Positions 1-9,026 of a stretch of DNA of 64,000 nucleotides are shown piece by piece. Below the pieces are notes generated by a model. That model worked only from the letters and a program-made list of their open reading frames with translations, was not told the DNA's origin and did not search any database. The number at the start of each line of letters is the position of its first letter. Position 1 is the first letter of the stretch. The position numbers and the translations under genes are program-made. Source of the DNA: CAJMNU01 sp905214855 (lineage in GTDB: Bacteria; Bacillota; Clostridia; Lachnospirales; Lachnospiraceae). The stretch is taken from positions 70,667-134,666 of the forward strand of contig CALADM010000013.1 in the NCBI GenBank assembly GCA_937890595.1, in the 5' to 3' direction.

Positions 1-451
1 GATCGTGAGCTACATTGGTGATCAGCTCATTCTTCGTTCTCTCCGCCTCCCTCTCTTTTTCCATCAACTCCTTCAGATCCTGTGCCATCTGATTCAAATT
101 ATCTGCCATTGTGGAAAACTCATCATCCCCACGCACTTCTAATACAGTATTAAAATCACCTTCTGAAATATTCTGCATCGCAGCAGAGATCCTGCTGATA
201 TAATCCAGAAAACTCTTGTGCATCATCAAAAAGGATATAGAAAAAATCCCGATTCCCAACAAAACATATGCCATTGTCATAAACATCGGAGAACTTAAAA
301 TTCCATACACTGCAGATGTACTATAATTCGTCTTTTCCATATATTGTGTGATCATACTGATATTCGTAATCAGAAAAACCTCGATCAGACAGGTGATCAC
401 GGCACTGTAAAGGATACTGCTGACCACTCTGGTATGGAAACGTCTGCTCAT
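1..451 (-). CDS. Sensor histidine kinase, N-terminal part (cut by window edge)
   Basis: Membrane sensor kinase of a two-component system, VanS-like in layout. The visible 150 residues begin MSRRFHTRVV, carry a first membrane segment (about residues 8-30), a short extracytoplasmic stretch, a second membrane segment (about 52-76) and a HAMP-type linker. They run into the H-box at the edge (NELITNVAHD), where the phosphorylated histidine lies. The dimerisation remainder and ATPase domain are outside the window. The ATG at 451 is one base past the stop of the response regulator upstream of it, so the two are surely co-translated. The very short external loop suggests sensing within or near the membrane, which is inference. 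The stimulus cannot be read from the sequence. Confidence 0.9.
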   Translation of the reverse strand, partial: MSRRFHTRVVSSILYSAVITCLIEVFLITNISMITQYMEKTNYSTSAVYGILSSPMFMTMAYVLLGIGIFSISFLMMHKSFLDYISRISAAMQNISEGDFNTVLEVRGDDEFSTMADNLNQMAQDLKELMEKEREAERTKNELITNVAHD

Positions 452-452
452 A

Positions 453-1157
453 TCATTTTTCAATTTTGTAACCTACCCCCCAGACAGTTGTAATGATCTT
501 ATTCTGACGGCTGTCTTCTTTCATCTTGCCACGCAGCCTTCGGATATGTACCATAACCGTATTGTTGGCTTCGTACACTTTCTCATTCCAAACTTTCTCA
601 AAGATCTCATCCGTACTGAATACCCGCCCCGGATTCGAAGCGAGCAGATATAAAATATCAAACTCGATCGGGGTCAGCTTGATTTCTTCCCCATAAACAA
701 CTACTTTATGATTGTCCTTATTGATCACCAATCCCCTTATAGAAATCTCATTCTTGTCCTGAAGCGCCTTAGCATTGTTCGGATTCAACTGCGTATAACG
801 ACGAAGCTGTGATTTTACTCTTGCTGTCAGTTCCAGTGGATTAAATGGTTTTACCACATAATCATCTGCCCCTGTTCCCAGTCCTAGGATCTTATCCAGA
901 TCTGTAGATCTGGCACTCAGCATGATGATCGGGATATTGTTCGTCTCCCTGATCTTTCTGCACATCTCCAGTCCATCCATTCCAGGCATCATAATATCCA
1001 ATAATACCATATGGATCTCTTCTTTTTCCAAAATCTCCAGCCCATCTAATGCATTGCTTGCCTTATACACTTTATATCCATCACTCACCAGATAAATTTC
1101 AATCAGATCTGCAATCTCTTTCTCATCATCAACTACCAAAATTCCAATTTGAGACAT
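453..1157 (-). CDS. OmpR/VanR-type response regulator
   Basis: DNA-binding partner of the adjacent kinase, 234 residues. The receiver domain has the acidic pair D10-D11, the phosphoacceptor D54 in LLDIMMPGMDG and the conserved K103 in VVKPF. A winged-helix output domain fills the last 100 residues and ends in the typical VWGVGYK strand. An in-frame start 12 codons upstream exists, but the ATG at 1157 is preceded by GGGAGG nine bases away and starts exactly at the receiver fold (MSQIGILVVDDE), so I take it as the true start. The family is known to control envelope stress, cell-wall or nutrient genes. The targets here are unknown. Confidence 0.93.
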   Translation of the reverse strand: MSQIGILVVDDEKEIADLIEIYLVSDGYKVYKASNALDGLEILEKEEIHMVLLDIMMPGMDGLEMCRKIRETNNIPIIMLSARSTDLDKILGLGTGADDYVVKPFNPLELTARVKSQLRRYTQLNPNNAKALQDKNEISIRGLVINKDNHKVVVYGEEIKLTPIEFDILYLLASNPGRVFSTDEIFEKVWNEKVYEANNTVMVHIRRLRGKMKEDSRQNKIITTVWGVGYKIEK

Positions 1158-1270
1158 AAAAAAATACCTCCCTTGTGGTTTCACTACAATCATCTTACCA
1201 CAAAAAAGGTATTTTTACATTACATTTCTCTTAAATCTTTCTCTTAGCTCTCAACAGGAGATTTCTTTTT

Positions 1271-3376
1271 TTACTGTACACTCTCTGATGGAATAAAAAC
1301 TCTTGTATTTCCCTCTGCCTCACGCAGCTTCTTTACCCGTTCCACTGCCTCTTTGCAGAATGTATCCTGCGCACAAACCGGTGTCTTTCCTCTTCTGTCA
1401 GGTTTTTCATAGCTTCCATCCGGCATCAGTATATGAGCTTTCATATTGTCTGCAAGCTGCACTTCAAGAATATGTTTTACCTCTTTCTTGAGTTCCGGAT
1501 TTTCTACTGGGAACAGGATTTCTACACGTTTATCCAGATTACGTGGCATCCAATCCGCACTTCCCATGTAGATCTCTTCTGCCCCTGCATTTTCAAACCA
1601 GAAAATCCTTGCATGTTCTAGGAAATTGCCGACAATAGAACGCACCTGAATATTTTCACTCAGTCCCGATACACCAGCTCTCAGACAACAGATTCCTCGG
1701 ATGATCAGCTCAATCTTAACGCCTGCCTCGCTCGCCTCATACAGAGCATCAATGATCTCCTTATCGCAAAGAGAATTCATTTTTGCGACCAGATGAGCCT
1801 CTTTTCCCTCTCTTGCATGTTTTGTTTCCCTATTGATAAGCCGCAGGAACTTCTTTCGCAGCCACAGGGGAGCTACAGATAGTTTATTCCAGCCAAGCGG
1901 TTCGGAATATCCGGAAAGCATGTTAAATACAGCAGTTGCATCCTCGCCAATCTGCGGGTGACAGGTCAAAAGTCCACAGTCTGTATAAAGTTTTGCAGTA
2001 GAATCATTATAATTTCCAGTTCCCAAATGAACATAACGTCTGATTCCATCTTCCTCACGCCTTACAACCAAAGTGATCTTGCTATGTGTCTTTAATCCCA
2101 TCAGACCATAGATAACATGACATCCGGCTTTCTCCAGCATCTTCGCCCAGATAATGTTATTCTCCTCGTCAAACCTTGCTTTCAGCTCTACAAGAACGGA
2201 TACTTGTTTTCCATTATCAGCTGCCTCTGCCAAAGCAGCGATGATCGGTGAATTGCCACTCACACGATACAGTGTCTGTTTGATCGCCAAAACATCCGGA
2301 TCTTTCGCAGCACGTCTCACAAACTCTACAACTGGGTCAAACGTCTGGTATGGGTGGTGCAGCAAAATATCTTTCTTACGGATATTGGCAAAAATATCTT
2401 CGTCATTCATCAGATCCGGAACTGGCTGCGGAGTATACTTCTTTGTCTTTAACTCCTCATATCCAGGCAATCCATACATTTTCATTAAAAATGTCAGATC
2501 CAGAGGTCCGTTGATAGAATAGATATCTTCATTTTCCAGTTTCAGCTCTTTTTTCAGGATCTTCAAAAGACGTTTATCCATCTTATCTTCCACTTCCAGA
2601 CGGATTGCCTCTCCCCACTGTCTCTTTTTTAACTGTTTTTGGATCTCTTTTAATAAATCTGCTGCTTCTTCCTCGTCAATATCAAAATCTGCATTTCTCA
2701 TGATCCTAAATGGATGTGCACAGATGATCTCATAATTAAGGAACAATTTTTCCATATTATGCTCTATAATTTCTTCCAAAAGGATCACTTTCTGTTTATT
2801 TTCCTCTTCTGGAAGAGTTACAATCCTTGGAAGAACACTTGGCACTTGCACCATTGCAAATTCCAGTTCTTTCTCGCCTTCCTTTTTTTGCACCAAAGCA
2901 GCAATATTCAGTGATTTGTTGCGTACCAGAGGGAATGGTCTGGATGAGTCCACTGCCATAGGAGTCAAAACAGGATACACTTCCTCCATAAAATACTGAT
3001 TCAAAAACGCTTCTTCTTTTTTACTCAGATTTTCATGGCTGCTGATCAGGGTAAGTCCCTTCTGTTTGAGCGCTGGCAAAAGAGATCTATTATATGTAGA
3101 ATACTGCATTTCGACCAACTCATGTGTTTTCTTTCCAATCTCGATCAGCTGCTCTTGTGCCGTCATGCCTGCAATATCTTTCTTTGTGTATTTTGCATGT
3201 ACCATATCCTTTAATGAAGCTACACGGACCATAAAAAACTCATCCAGATTCGATGCGGTAATGCTCAAAAATTTCAAACGTTCAAACAGCGGCAGGCTCT
3301 TGTCTCGTGCCTCACTCAAAACCCGATAATTAAACTCCAGCCAGCTCAATTCTCGGTTTACATACTTTTCTCCCAT
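1271..3376 (-). CDS. ppk1: Polyphosphate kinase 1
   Basis: Reversibly transfers the terminal phosphate of ATP to long-chain polyphosphate. At 701 residues it has the usual PPK1 length and domain order: N-terminal helical domain (ELSWLEFNYRVL near the start), head domain, then two phospholipase-D-like catalytic halves. His431 in LKTHSK matches the autophosphorylated histidine of the family, followed by RRYVHLGTGNYN. The start lies three bases after the stop of the ppx-like gene, so the two form one transcript. A synthesis enzyme next to a hydrolase-like partner is a common arrangement and suggests that polyphosphate level is set by the pair. No terminator with a clear U-run was found before the downstream response regulator. 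Confidence 0.97.
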   Translation of the reverse strand: MGEKYVNRELSWLEFNYRVLSEARDKSLPLFERLKFLSITASNLDEFFMVRVASLKDMVHAKYTKKDIAGMTAQEQLIEIGKKTHELVEMQYSTYNRSLLPALKQKGLTLISSHENLSKKEEAFLNQYFMEEVYPVLTPMAVDSSRPFPLVRNKSLNIAALVQKKEGEKELEFAMVQVPSVLPRIVTLPEEENKQKVILLEEIIEHNMEKLFLNYEIICAHPFRIMRNADFDIDEEEAADLLKEIQKQLKKRQWGEAIRLEVEDKMDKRLLKILKKELKLENEDIYSINGPLDLTFLMKMYGLPGYEELKTKKYTPQPVPDLMNDEDIFANIRKKDILLHHPYQTFDPVVEFVRRAAKDPDVLAIKQTLYRVSGNSPIIAALAEAADNGKQVSVLVELKARFDEENNIIWAKMLEKAGCHVIYGLMGLKTHSKITLVVRREEDGIRRYVHLGTGNYNDSTAKLYTDCGLLTCHPQIGEDATAVFNMLSGYSEPLGWNKLSVAPLWLRKKFLRLINRETKHAREGKEAHLVAKMNSLCDKEIIDALYEASEAGVKIELIIRGICCLRAGVSGLSENIQVRSIVGNFLEHARIFWFENAGAEEIYMGSADWMPRNLDKRVEILFPVENPELKKEVKHILEVQLADNMKAHILMPDGSYEKPDRRGKTPVCAQDTFCKEAVERVKKLREAEGNTRVFIPSESVQ

Positions 3377-3379
3377 TTC

Positions 3380-4921
3380 CTATCCCCTCCGTTTTTGTTT
3401 TAATACCGGTCTGATTCCAAAAATCTCTTCAAAGAAATCTGCTTTCTGATCAAATGTATAAATTTCCAATGACATATCTTTCTGATATGGCGATGTAATG
3501 ACCAGCTTTCCTTCCCTTGCCATCATTTTAGCATTGGCACATTTTTGCTTATGACTGCGATCCATAGAATTCGCAAGCCTCAGGATCGCTGTCATCTTTG
3601 CGATCACGATCACATCCTCATCCATTAGACTGCTCTCTGGTGTCTTTACATCACTATAATGGAATGTTTCCAGATTATATCTCACCACATTCGCAATAAT
3701 CTCACGTTCCCGATGGGATAAACCGATAATCTCTGTAAACATGATAATATCATATGCACATTCACTTGGTGCTTTCATACTGATAAACTTACCGCAGGCA
3801 TGGAGAATCGCTGCAATCTGGAGCAGCAAGCGATGTCGTTCCTCAAGTCCATGATATTTTTTCATGGCATCAAAGATATCCAGAACATGCTTCTCGATCA
3901 TCTGTGTATGGGAAGTATGGCATCGATAGCGTTTTGCCATATTTCTGGATGCACTCAGGATATCTTCCTGAAAATCGTGCTTGTACTTGATTTTTTTTGT
4001 GATCTCTGCATAATCTGCCACAATCCCATCGATCAGAAAAACTCCAGGCACCCAAACACATTTTGCTCCAGTACTCTCCAGAATTCTCTTTGCTGTCATA
4101 ACACATGGCTTGACCATAGCCGCATATTCTGTGGTCAGATCAAAACTGTCTTCTATTGTATTATTACTCATTTCAGTAATATGTGTACACAGTTTTAAAA
4201 ATTCTTCTGCATCGATCAATCCATTTTTTTCTTTTCCATGCAGATATTTTGCCCAGAATAAAAGACTGTCTCCCACTAAGATCAGATTCTTTACTTCCCT
4301 CTCTTTGAGATACATTTTTTTAAAGGTATGAAGTTCATTGTCAACCACTTCTTCTAAAATATTCTGATGTACCTGCTCACTTTCCTGAATCATAGACTGG
4401 ACTTCATGGATCCTCATTGCCCCTAACTGAAGGTTCTGTGTACTTACAAGAGCATCTTGGTCAAAAAGAGAAACTTGTGTGCTTCCAAATCCTAAACTTG
4501 CTACTGCAGTCCCCTCTTGGATCAGCTGGTCAAACATTTCTCCTTTGATCGCAATTGCTTTATAAAGCAAAAAGCGCTGTTCTGAATTGCTGATAACATG
4601 GATTTCCAAACCAGTGCGAACCCGTATCTGATCCAATACGATCCGTCGATTTTTTGCCTCACGGATAGCACTGGTCGCATAAGCACAATATGCTTCCACA
4701 TGATAAGAATCCTTTATTCTGGCAAAATCACTCAAAACCAGACACAGCTCCTCAACCATACTGTAACTGATCTTCTCATTTGTAAAGGTATCCTTTCCCA
4801 GAGCAATCTCATGGCGGACATGTTCTATTTCCTTCACACCAAACTTAGAAGAAATCTCAAAAATCCCAAGTTCCAGCGCAAATGTCCCCACTTCAATCGC
4901 TGCAAATAAATGAATTGCCAT
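3380..4921 (-). CDS. ppx: Ppx/GppA-like phosphatase with C-terminal HD-type domain
   Basis: Member of the exopolyphosphatase/guanosine pentaphosphatase family, 513 residues from the ATG at 4921 (GGAGGG six bases upstream). The N-terminal actin-like ATPase fold is followed by an HD-like helical region (HILHACGKF, LSHREREIIANVVRYN). The two phosphate-binding signatures are degenerate. The first reads AIEVGTFALEL where the family has A-[IV]-D-[IL]-G-S-N-S, and the second reads SLGFGSTQVSLF where D-I-G-G-G-S-T-E is expected. It could therefore be a weak hydrolase or a polyphosphate/(p)ppGpp-binding regulator. It sits directly before ppk1 with a three-base gap. Confidence 0.85.
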   Translation of the reverse strand: MAIHLFAAIEVGTFALELGIFEISSKFGVKEIEHVRHEIALGKDTFTNEKISYSMVEELCLVLSDFARIKDSYHVEAYCAYATSAIREAKNRRIVLDQIRVRTGLEIHVISNSEQRFLLYKAIAIKGEMFDQLIQEGTAVASLGFGSTQVSLFDQDALVSTQNLQLGAMRIHEVQSMIQESEQVHQNILEEVVDNELHTFKKMYLKEREVKNLILVGDSLLFWAKYLHGKEKNGLIDAEEFLKLCTHITEMSNNTIEDSFDLTTEYAAMVKPCVMTAKRILESTGAKCVWVPGVFLIDGIVADYAEITKKIKYKHDFQEDILSASRNMAKRYRCHTSHTQMIEKHVLDIFDAMKKYHGLEERHRLLLQIAAILHACGKFISMKAPSECAYDIIMFTEIIGLSHREREIIANVVRYNLETFHYSDVKTPESSLMDEDVIVIAKMTAILRLANSMDRSHKQKCANAKMMAREGKLVITSPYQKDMSLEIYTFDQKADFFEEIFGIRPVLKQKRRG

Positions 4922-4976
4922 AGTAGTCCCTCCTTTTCCCTTGATGTCCATAAATCAAATGTCATATTTCTTCACT

Positions 4977-6263
4977 TTAGTTAGTGGCAGTATCCATACG
5001 TCCCATCAACCAGACAATAAACTGCTCTGCACTCCGTCCTGACATACCTCCATGATTTAATTCCCACTGATTTGCCAAAAGAAGCAACTTCTCTTCTGGC
5101 ATATCAACACCACGTTTTTTCGCCAGTTCCAGAACAATATTTTGAAATTCCGACTTATCCGGTACTCCATAATAAATCGTAACTCCGAAACGTGCTGCCA
5201 AAGACAGTTTTTCCTGAACAGTATCATTCATGTGCAGTTCGTCATCTAACTCACGCTTGTCACTAAACTTTTCCCGTATCAGATGCCGTCTGTTAGAAGT
5301 CGCATAGATCAATACATTTTTAGGGCGTTTCCCAAGACCACCTTCAATGATCGCTTTTAAATACTTATACTCTAATTCCGACTCTTCAAAAGACAGGTCA
5401 TCCATATAAATAATAAATTTATAATTTCTGTCTTTTACCTGATCGATCACGTCAGAAAGGCACTGAAACTGGTGTTTATAGATCTCGATCATACGCAGCC
5501 CACGCTCATAATATGTATTCAAAATAGCCTTAATGCTTGAAGATTTTCCTGTTCCGCTGTCACCAAACAAAAGACAGTTATTCGCAGCTTTCCCCTCGAT
5601 AAAAGCCTCTGTATTTTCAATAAGTTTTCTCTTCTGGCTCTCATATCCGATCAGATCATCCAAATAGACATGTTCCACATTTGTGATCGGTTCGATCTGT
5701 ACTTTCTCATCTTTCTGTACCACACGAAATGCCTTGTTCAAGCCAAATTTTCCCACTCCAAACTCTTTATAAAAACCAGTCACACAATTCTTAAATTCTT
5801 CTACACTTTCTGCCTGCTCCAAAGCCCCTGACAGCTCCATGATACGATTTCTGACCCGTCTGTTAAAAACTTTTCCGCTTCCACTTGGCTGTCTGTAATG
5901 AGACAGGATCTCCCATACCCCATCTGCATCCAATGTTTTTATATCTTTCTTAAAAAGTTCCATCAAAATCTTAATATCATGGTCTACCAGACAAGCCACG
6001 TCTCCCTCCGCCTGTCCCTTGATCTCACATGCCGTGCTGAATGGATTTTCATGATCTGCCAGACAAAGCGCCAAAAACGCATGCCACAGGTTTCCCTCCA
6101 GTCCATATGTATCTGCAAGTTCCACCAGTCTTCCGGCAAGTTCACTGCTCTCTTCCAGATCCAATGTATCTGTCTCAAACAACTTTTCCATCCGTTCTAA
6201 CAAATCCTGATCTGCCATATTTCTGTATAAAATCAACTGTCCTGCTCTCATATTCCCGTTCAT
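4977..6263 (-). CDS. DUF815-family AAA-type ATPase
   Basis: Cytoplasmic P-loop ATPase of the DUF815 family, 428 residues. The first 200 residues are helical and of unknown role. The ATPase core follows with Walker A GDSGTGKS at 234-241, a Walker B-like strand FIIYMDDLSF and an arginine-rich sensor region (SNRRHLIREK). It lies three bases after pheA and about 55 bases before the ppx-like gene, inside a four-gene operon with polyphosphate enzymes. The family is widespread in Clostridia, but its biochemical role is not settled to my knowledge. Operon position suggests a stress or nucleotide/phosphate link, which is inference only. Confidence 0.88.
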   Translation of the reverse strand: MNGNMRAGQLILYRNMADQDLLERMEKLFETDTLDLEESSELAGRLVELADTYGLEGNLWHAFLALCLADHENPFSTACEIKGQAEGDVACLVDHDIKILMELFKKDIKTLDADGVWEILSHYRQPSGSGKVFNRRVRNRIMELSGALEQAESVEEFKNCVTGFYKEFGVGKFGLNKAFRVVQKDEKVQIEPITNVEHVYLDDLIGYESQKRKLIENTEAFIEGKAANNCLLFGDSGTGKSSSIKAILNTYYERGLRMIEIYKHQFQCLSDVIDQVKDRNYKFIIYMDDLSFEESELEYKYLKAIIEGGLGKRPKNVLIYATSNRRHLIREKFSDKRELDDELHMNDTVQEKLSLAARFGVTIYYGVPDKSEFQNIVLELAKKRGVDMPEEKLLLLANQWELNHGGMSGRSAEQFIVWLMGRMDTATN

Positions 6264-6266
6264 CTC

Positions 6267-7421
6267 CTACTCTGCCAAGCCAGTTCCATGGGAATAATAA
6301 TTTCCAAGGATCTTTACATTGGATGCTTCACTGAAAATACCTTTTAATGCATTTCTGACACCTGCATCTGCCAGATTTCCCTCTATATCTACAAAGAAAC
6401 GATATTCCCATGTTCTCCCAATGATAGGACGAGACTCAATTTTCATCATATTGACATGATTAAAAATAAAATTTCCCAACATATTATATAGAGAACCACT
6501 CACATGAGGAAGTTCAAAACACAGACTCACTTTATTGGCTCTCTTCTCATATACTGGATGTTTGGACACCACAATAAAACGGGTCGTATTATTTTTATTG
6601 TACTGGATTTCACGCTGCAGCACCTTTAAACCATATAACTTTCCGGCAATCTCACTTGCCACTGCTGCCTGTGTCTTATCCTGATCATCCAACACTTTTT
6701 TGGCTGCTATGGCTGTATTTTCCACACTGATCTGTTTCCATTCTCTGTGTTCATTCAAAAATACTGAACTTTGCATCAACGCCTGAGGATGAGAAAATAC
6801 CGTTTTTACATCCAAAATATCAGCATCTTTTGTTCCAAGAAGAGCATGGCTGATCGGAACACAGATCTCAGCCACAATATAATTATGGTATTTCACAAGC
6901 AGATCATAGTTATCTGTCACCGCACCTGCTGAAGAGTTTTCAATGGGAAGAACTGCATAATCTGCCTTTTCTTCTTCCACTTCCCTCATTGCATCATCCC
7001 ATGTTTTTACATGATACATAGGAGTTTCTTCTCCAAAATACTGGATCGCCGCAGCCTGACTGTAAGCTCCCTCTACTCCTTGATACACCACACGGATCTG
7101 CTTCATTGGCAGGCTGTCTATCTGATGAAATCCCATCTCTACTTCCTGACCATATTTTGCCAAAATCTGATACTGATACCGTCTGCTGATCGTCATCACC
7201 TGAGAGAAAATCTCACGCATTGCCTGACTGTTAAAACTGCTATGAGCCTGAGAACCCACTGCCTCCAGTTTCTGTTCCTCTCTCTCTTTATCATATACAG
7301 CTTTTCCTGTCTGTATCTTATATTCAGCCACTTCGGATGTCAGACGCATACGTTCCTCTAATAAATCCACAATATCATGGTCGATCACATCCAGTTGTTT
7401 TCTTATCTCCTGTAAGTCCAT
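6267..7421 (-). CDS. pheA: Bifunctional chorismate mutase / prephenate dehydratase
   Basis: Makes phenylpyruvate from chorismate in phenylalanine synthesis. Residues 1-90 form an AroQ-type chorismate mutase helix bundle (DLQEIRKQLDVIDHDIVDLL). Residues 108-290 form prephenate dehydratase with VYQGVEGAYS, NSSAGAVTDN and the catalytic Thr-Arg-Phe at 280-282. The last 90 residues are an ACT domain with the ESRP motif at 329-332, the known phenylalanine-feedback site. Length (384) fits the fused P-protein. It is the first gene of the pheA-DUF815-ppx-ppk1 operon. The 154 bases upstream show no T-box or leader peptide that I could recognise. Confidence 0.97.
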   Translation of the reverse strand: MDLQEIRKQLDVIDHDIVDLLEERMRLTSEVAEYKIQTGKAVYDKEREEQKLEAVGSQAHSSFNSQAMREIFSQVMTISRRYQYQILAKYGQEVEMGFHQIDSLPMKQIRVVYQGVEGAYSQAAAIQYFGEETPMYHVKTWDDAMREVEEEKADYAVLPIENSSAGAVTDNYDLLVKYHNYIVAEICVPISHALLGTKDADILDVKTVFSHPQALMQSSVFLNEHREWKQISVENTAIAAKKVLDDQDKTQAAVASEIAGKLYGLKVLQREIQYNKNNTTRFIVVSKHPVYEKRANKVSLCFELPHVSGSLYNMLGNFIFNHVNMMKIESRPIIGRTWEYRFFVDIEGNLADAGVRNALKGIFSEASNVKILGNYYSHGTGLAE

Positions 7422-7575
7422 ACTCGCTTTTTATCCCTTTCTGATCGTTTCCTGTTCCCCCTCTAATACATCCTAATACATCTGTCCTTTTCTCTTATAG
7501 GAACTGCCTTTTCATTTGTTTTTGCTTTCTCTTTCTTTATAAGATTGATTCTTTTTTCCTTTTCTTTTGTTTTCC

Positions 7576-8331
7576 TCACTTGTCTGTCTTCTCTGCCCGT
7601 TCTTTCATCTGTGCCTCCAGCATAGAAAGGATCACACTGCGCACATATGCTCCGGCAAATTTTCTCTGTTCAGGTTCTAGTTCCTTTAAGTTGATCGGTT
7701 TGCCATATTCTACGATCACATGAGATTTTTTCATTCTCGGCATCTGTTTCTCAAAAATCTCAGCCGTTCCCGTCATCGCTACCGGAATCACATAACACCC
7801 TGATTTTTCTGCAATTTTCAGGCTTCCCTCTTTAAAAGGAAGAAGCTCTAACACCTCACCTCTGTTACGTGTTCCTTCTGGGAAAATCCAGACAGAAATA
7901 CCATTTTTCACTTGCTGAATTCCTGCTAAGATCGTTTTTAATCCTTCTTTAGGATTGGTTCTGTCCAAAAAAAGGCAATTGACCAGTCTCATCCATCCTG
8001 ATAAACCGGGAATCTTTTCCATCTCTTTTTTTGCCACAAATCCCATCAACCCCGGAACAGTCGTGTAACCAACCAGAATATCAAAATAACTTCTGTGATT
8101 TCCCACAAACAGCACCGCACGGTCTGTTGGTATATTCTCTGCTCCCCGCACGGTTACCTTTGTCCCTGTGATCCGTAAAATCATACGGAAAACACGCTGC
8201 ACAATATGCAGACTTTTTCTGTTCTTTTTATCTGGATCTGTTTCTCCCACTTTGTTAAGCCACATTCTTACTCCTGTACTAAAAAACAAGAATAAAATCA
8301 CCGCCAAAGCCACCAGAATAAAACGTATCAT
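7576..8331 (-). CDS. plsC: 1-acyl-glycerol-3-phosphate acyltransferase
   Basis: Membrane enzyme that acylates lysophosphatidate to phosphatidate in phospholipid synthesis. It has one N-terminal membrane helix (IRFILVALAVILFLFF), the catalytic H-x4-D motif in GNHRSYFD, the substrate motif FPEGTRNRG and a proline motif near VIPVAMTGT. The 251-residue length fits the family. I place the start at the ATG at 8331 because GGAGG lies five bases upstream, which makes an earlier in-frame codon unlikely. A good promoter (8395-8423) overlaps the end of the gene upstream, so it can be expressed on its own. The next genes on the strand are the CmpB-like and cardiolipin synthase genes, also lipid-related. 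Confidence 0.95.
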   Translation of the reverse strand: MIRFILVALAVILFLFFSTGVRMWLNKVGETDPDKKNRKSLHIVQRVFRMILRITGTKVTVRGAENIPTDRAVLFVGNHRSYFDILVGYTTVPGLMGFVAKKEMEKIPGLSGWMRLVNCLFLDRTNPKEGLKTILAGIQQVKNGISVWIFPEGTRNRGEVLELLPFKEGSLKIAEKSGCYVIPVAMTGTAEIFEKQMPRMKKSHVIVEYGKPINLKELEPEQRKFAGAYVRSVILSMLEAQMKERAEKTDK

Positions 8332-8394
8332 ATGCACCTCCAAAAGCAAATCAGACTCTTACCTTATCTGGTTCTGTCCGATAGTTATTTTTTC

Positions 8395-8423
8395 ATTATA
8401 GTCAACTTATGATAGAATTACAA
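8395..8423 (-). promoter_or_regulatory. Sigma-70-type promoter for plsC
   Basis: On the minus strand, TTGTAA (8418-8423) and TATAAT (8395-8400) are separated by 17 bases. The -35 element overlaps the stop codon of the upstream gene. Confidence 0.6.
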
Positions 8424-9026
8424 GGTCTGTTCTGGTGCTTTTCTGGTGATTTTTTCCATCAATAATCCTGTAGCAAACCAAAATGGCGCAAAATCCAAAC
8501 GGATCAATCCATCTATATTTGTCGGGCATCCCGTATAATCCCAAGGACATATTCCCATATGCCTCAATAACAAACCGCTTGCATACTCAACTGCAAAGAT
8601 CAGCACCATAAAGAAAAGACCATGACGAACATATTTTGACCATACTGACCTCTCATTCCAATCTACAATCTGTCTGTACGGTTCATCTACCCAATGATCT
8701 ATGGTATCTGCGATCGGGGCTAACAATGCTCCCATTCCATAAATTGGAAACATCAAAAAAGAAGTATGTGCTGTCATACTAAAATCATGTCTCAGCAAAG
8801 AACCAGCAGATGTAAATATCACCTCCAGACACCAGCCAGCAATTCCGCAGCGGATAAAATCCCTTATCAATGATGGATATTGTTTGTCTCTTTCTTTTTT
8901 TACATATAGTTGTATTGTTTTCTTTGTCTTCATATGTTCTAGTATAAAGACAAATCCTAAATTTATACCTATACTTACAAAAGAGGAGATAAAAGCCTGC
9001 TTCCCTGTTCTTTCATACGCAGCCAC
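8418..9026 (-). CDS. Putative ABC-transporter type IV / CmpB-family membrane protein
   Basis: Multi-helix membrane protein recognised by the family pattern of conserved WCLEVIF, a central FPIYGMGALL segment, and a C-terminal WDYTGCPTNIDGLIRLDFAPFW. I assign it to the family often annotated as putative ABC transporter permease (CmpB). Its transport role is not established. About five membrane segments are visible. The start is uncertain. GTG at 9026 would overlap cls by 52 bases, while the ATG at 8933 lies past the cls stop, but neither has a good ribosome-binding site. Translational coupling to cls is plausible. Confidence 0.75.
   Translation of the reverse strand: MAAYERTGKQAFISSFVSIGINLGFVFILEHMKTKKTIQLYVKKERDKQYPSLIRDFIRCGIAGWCLEVIFTSAGSLLRHDFSMTAHTSFLMFPIYGMGALLAPIADTIDHWVDEPYRQIVDWNERSVWSKYVRHGLFFMVLIFAVEYASGLLLRHMGICPWDYTGCPTNIDGLIRLDFAPFWFATGLLMEKITRKAPEQTL

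Noticed and set aside
1158..1270. Inverted AAATCT/AGATTT after ppk1 considered as terminator
   Set aside because: The T-run is on the wrong side for the minus-strand genes and the stem is short.
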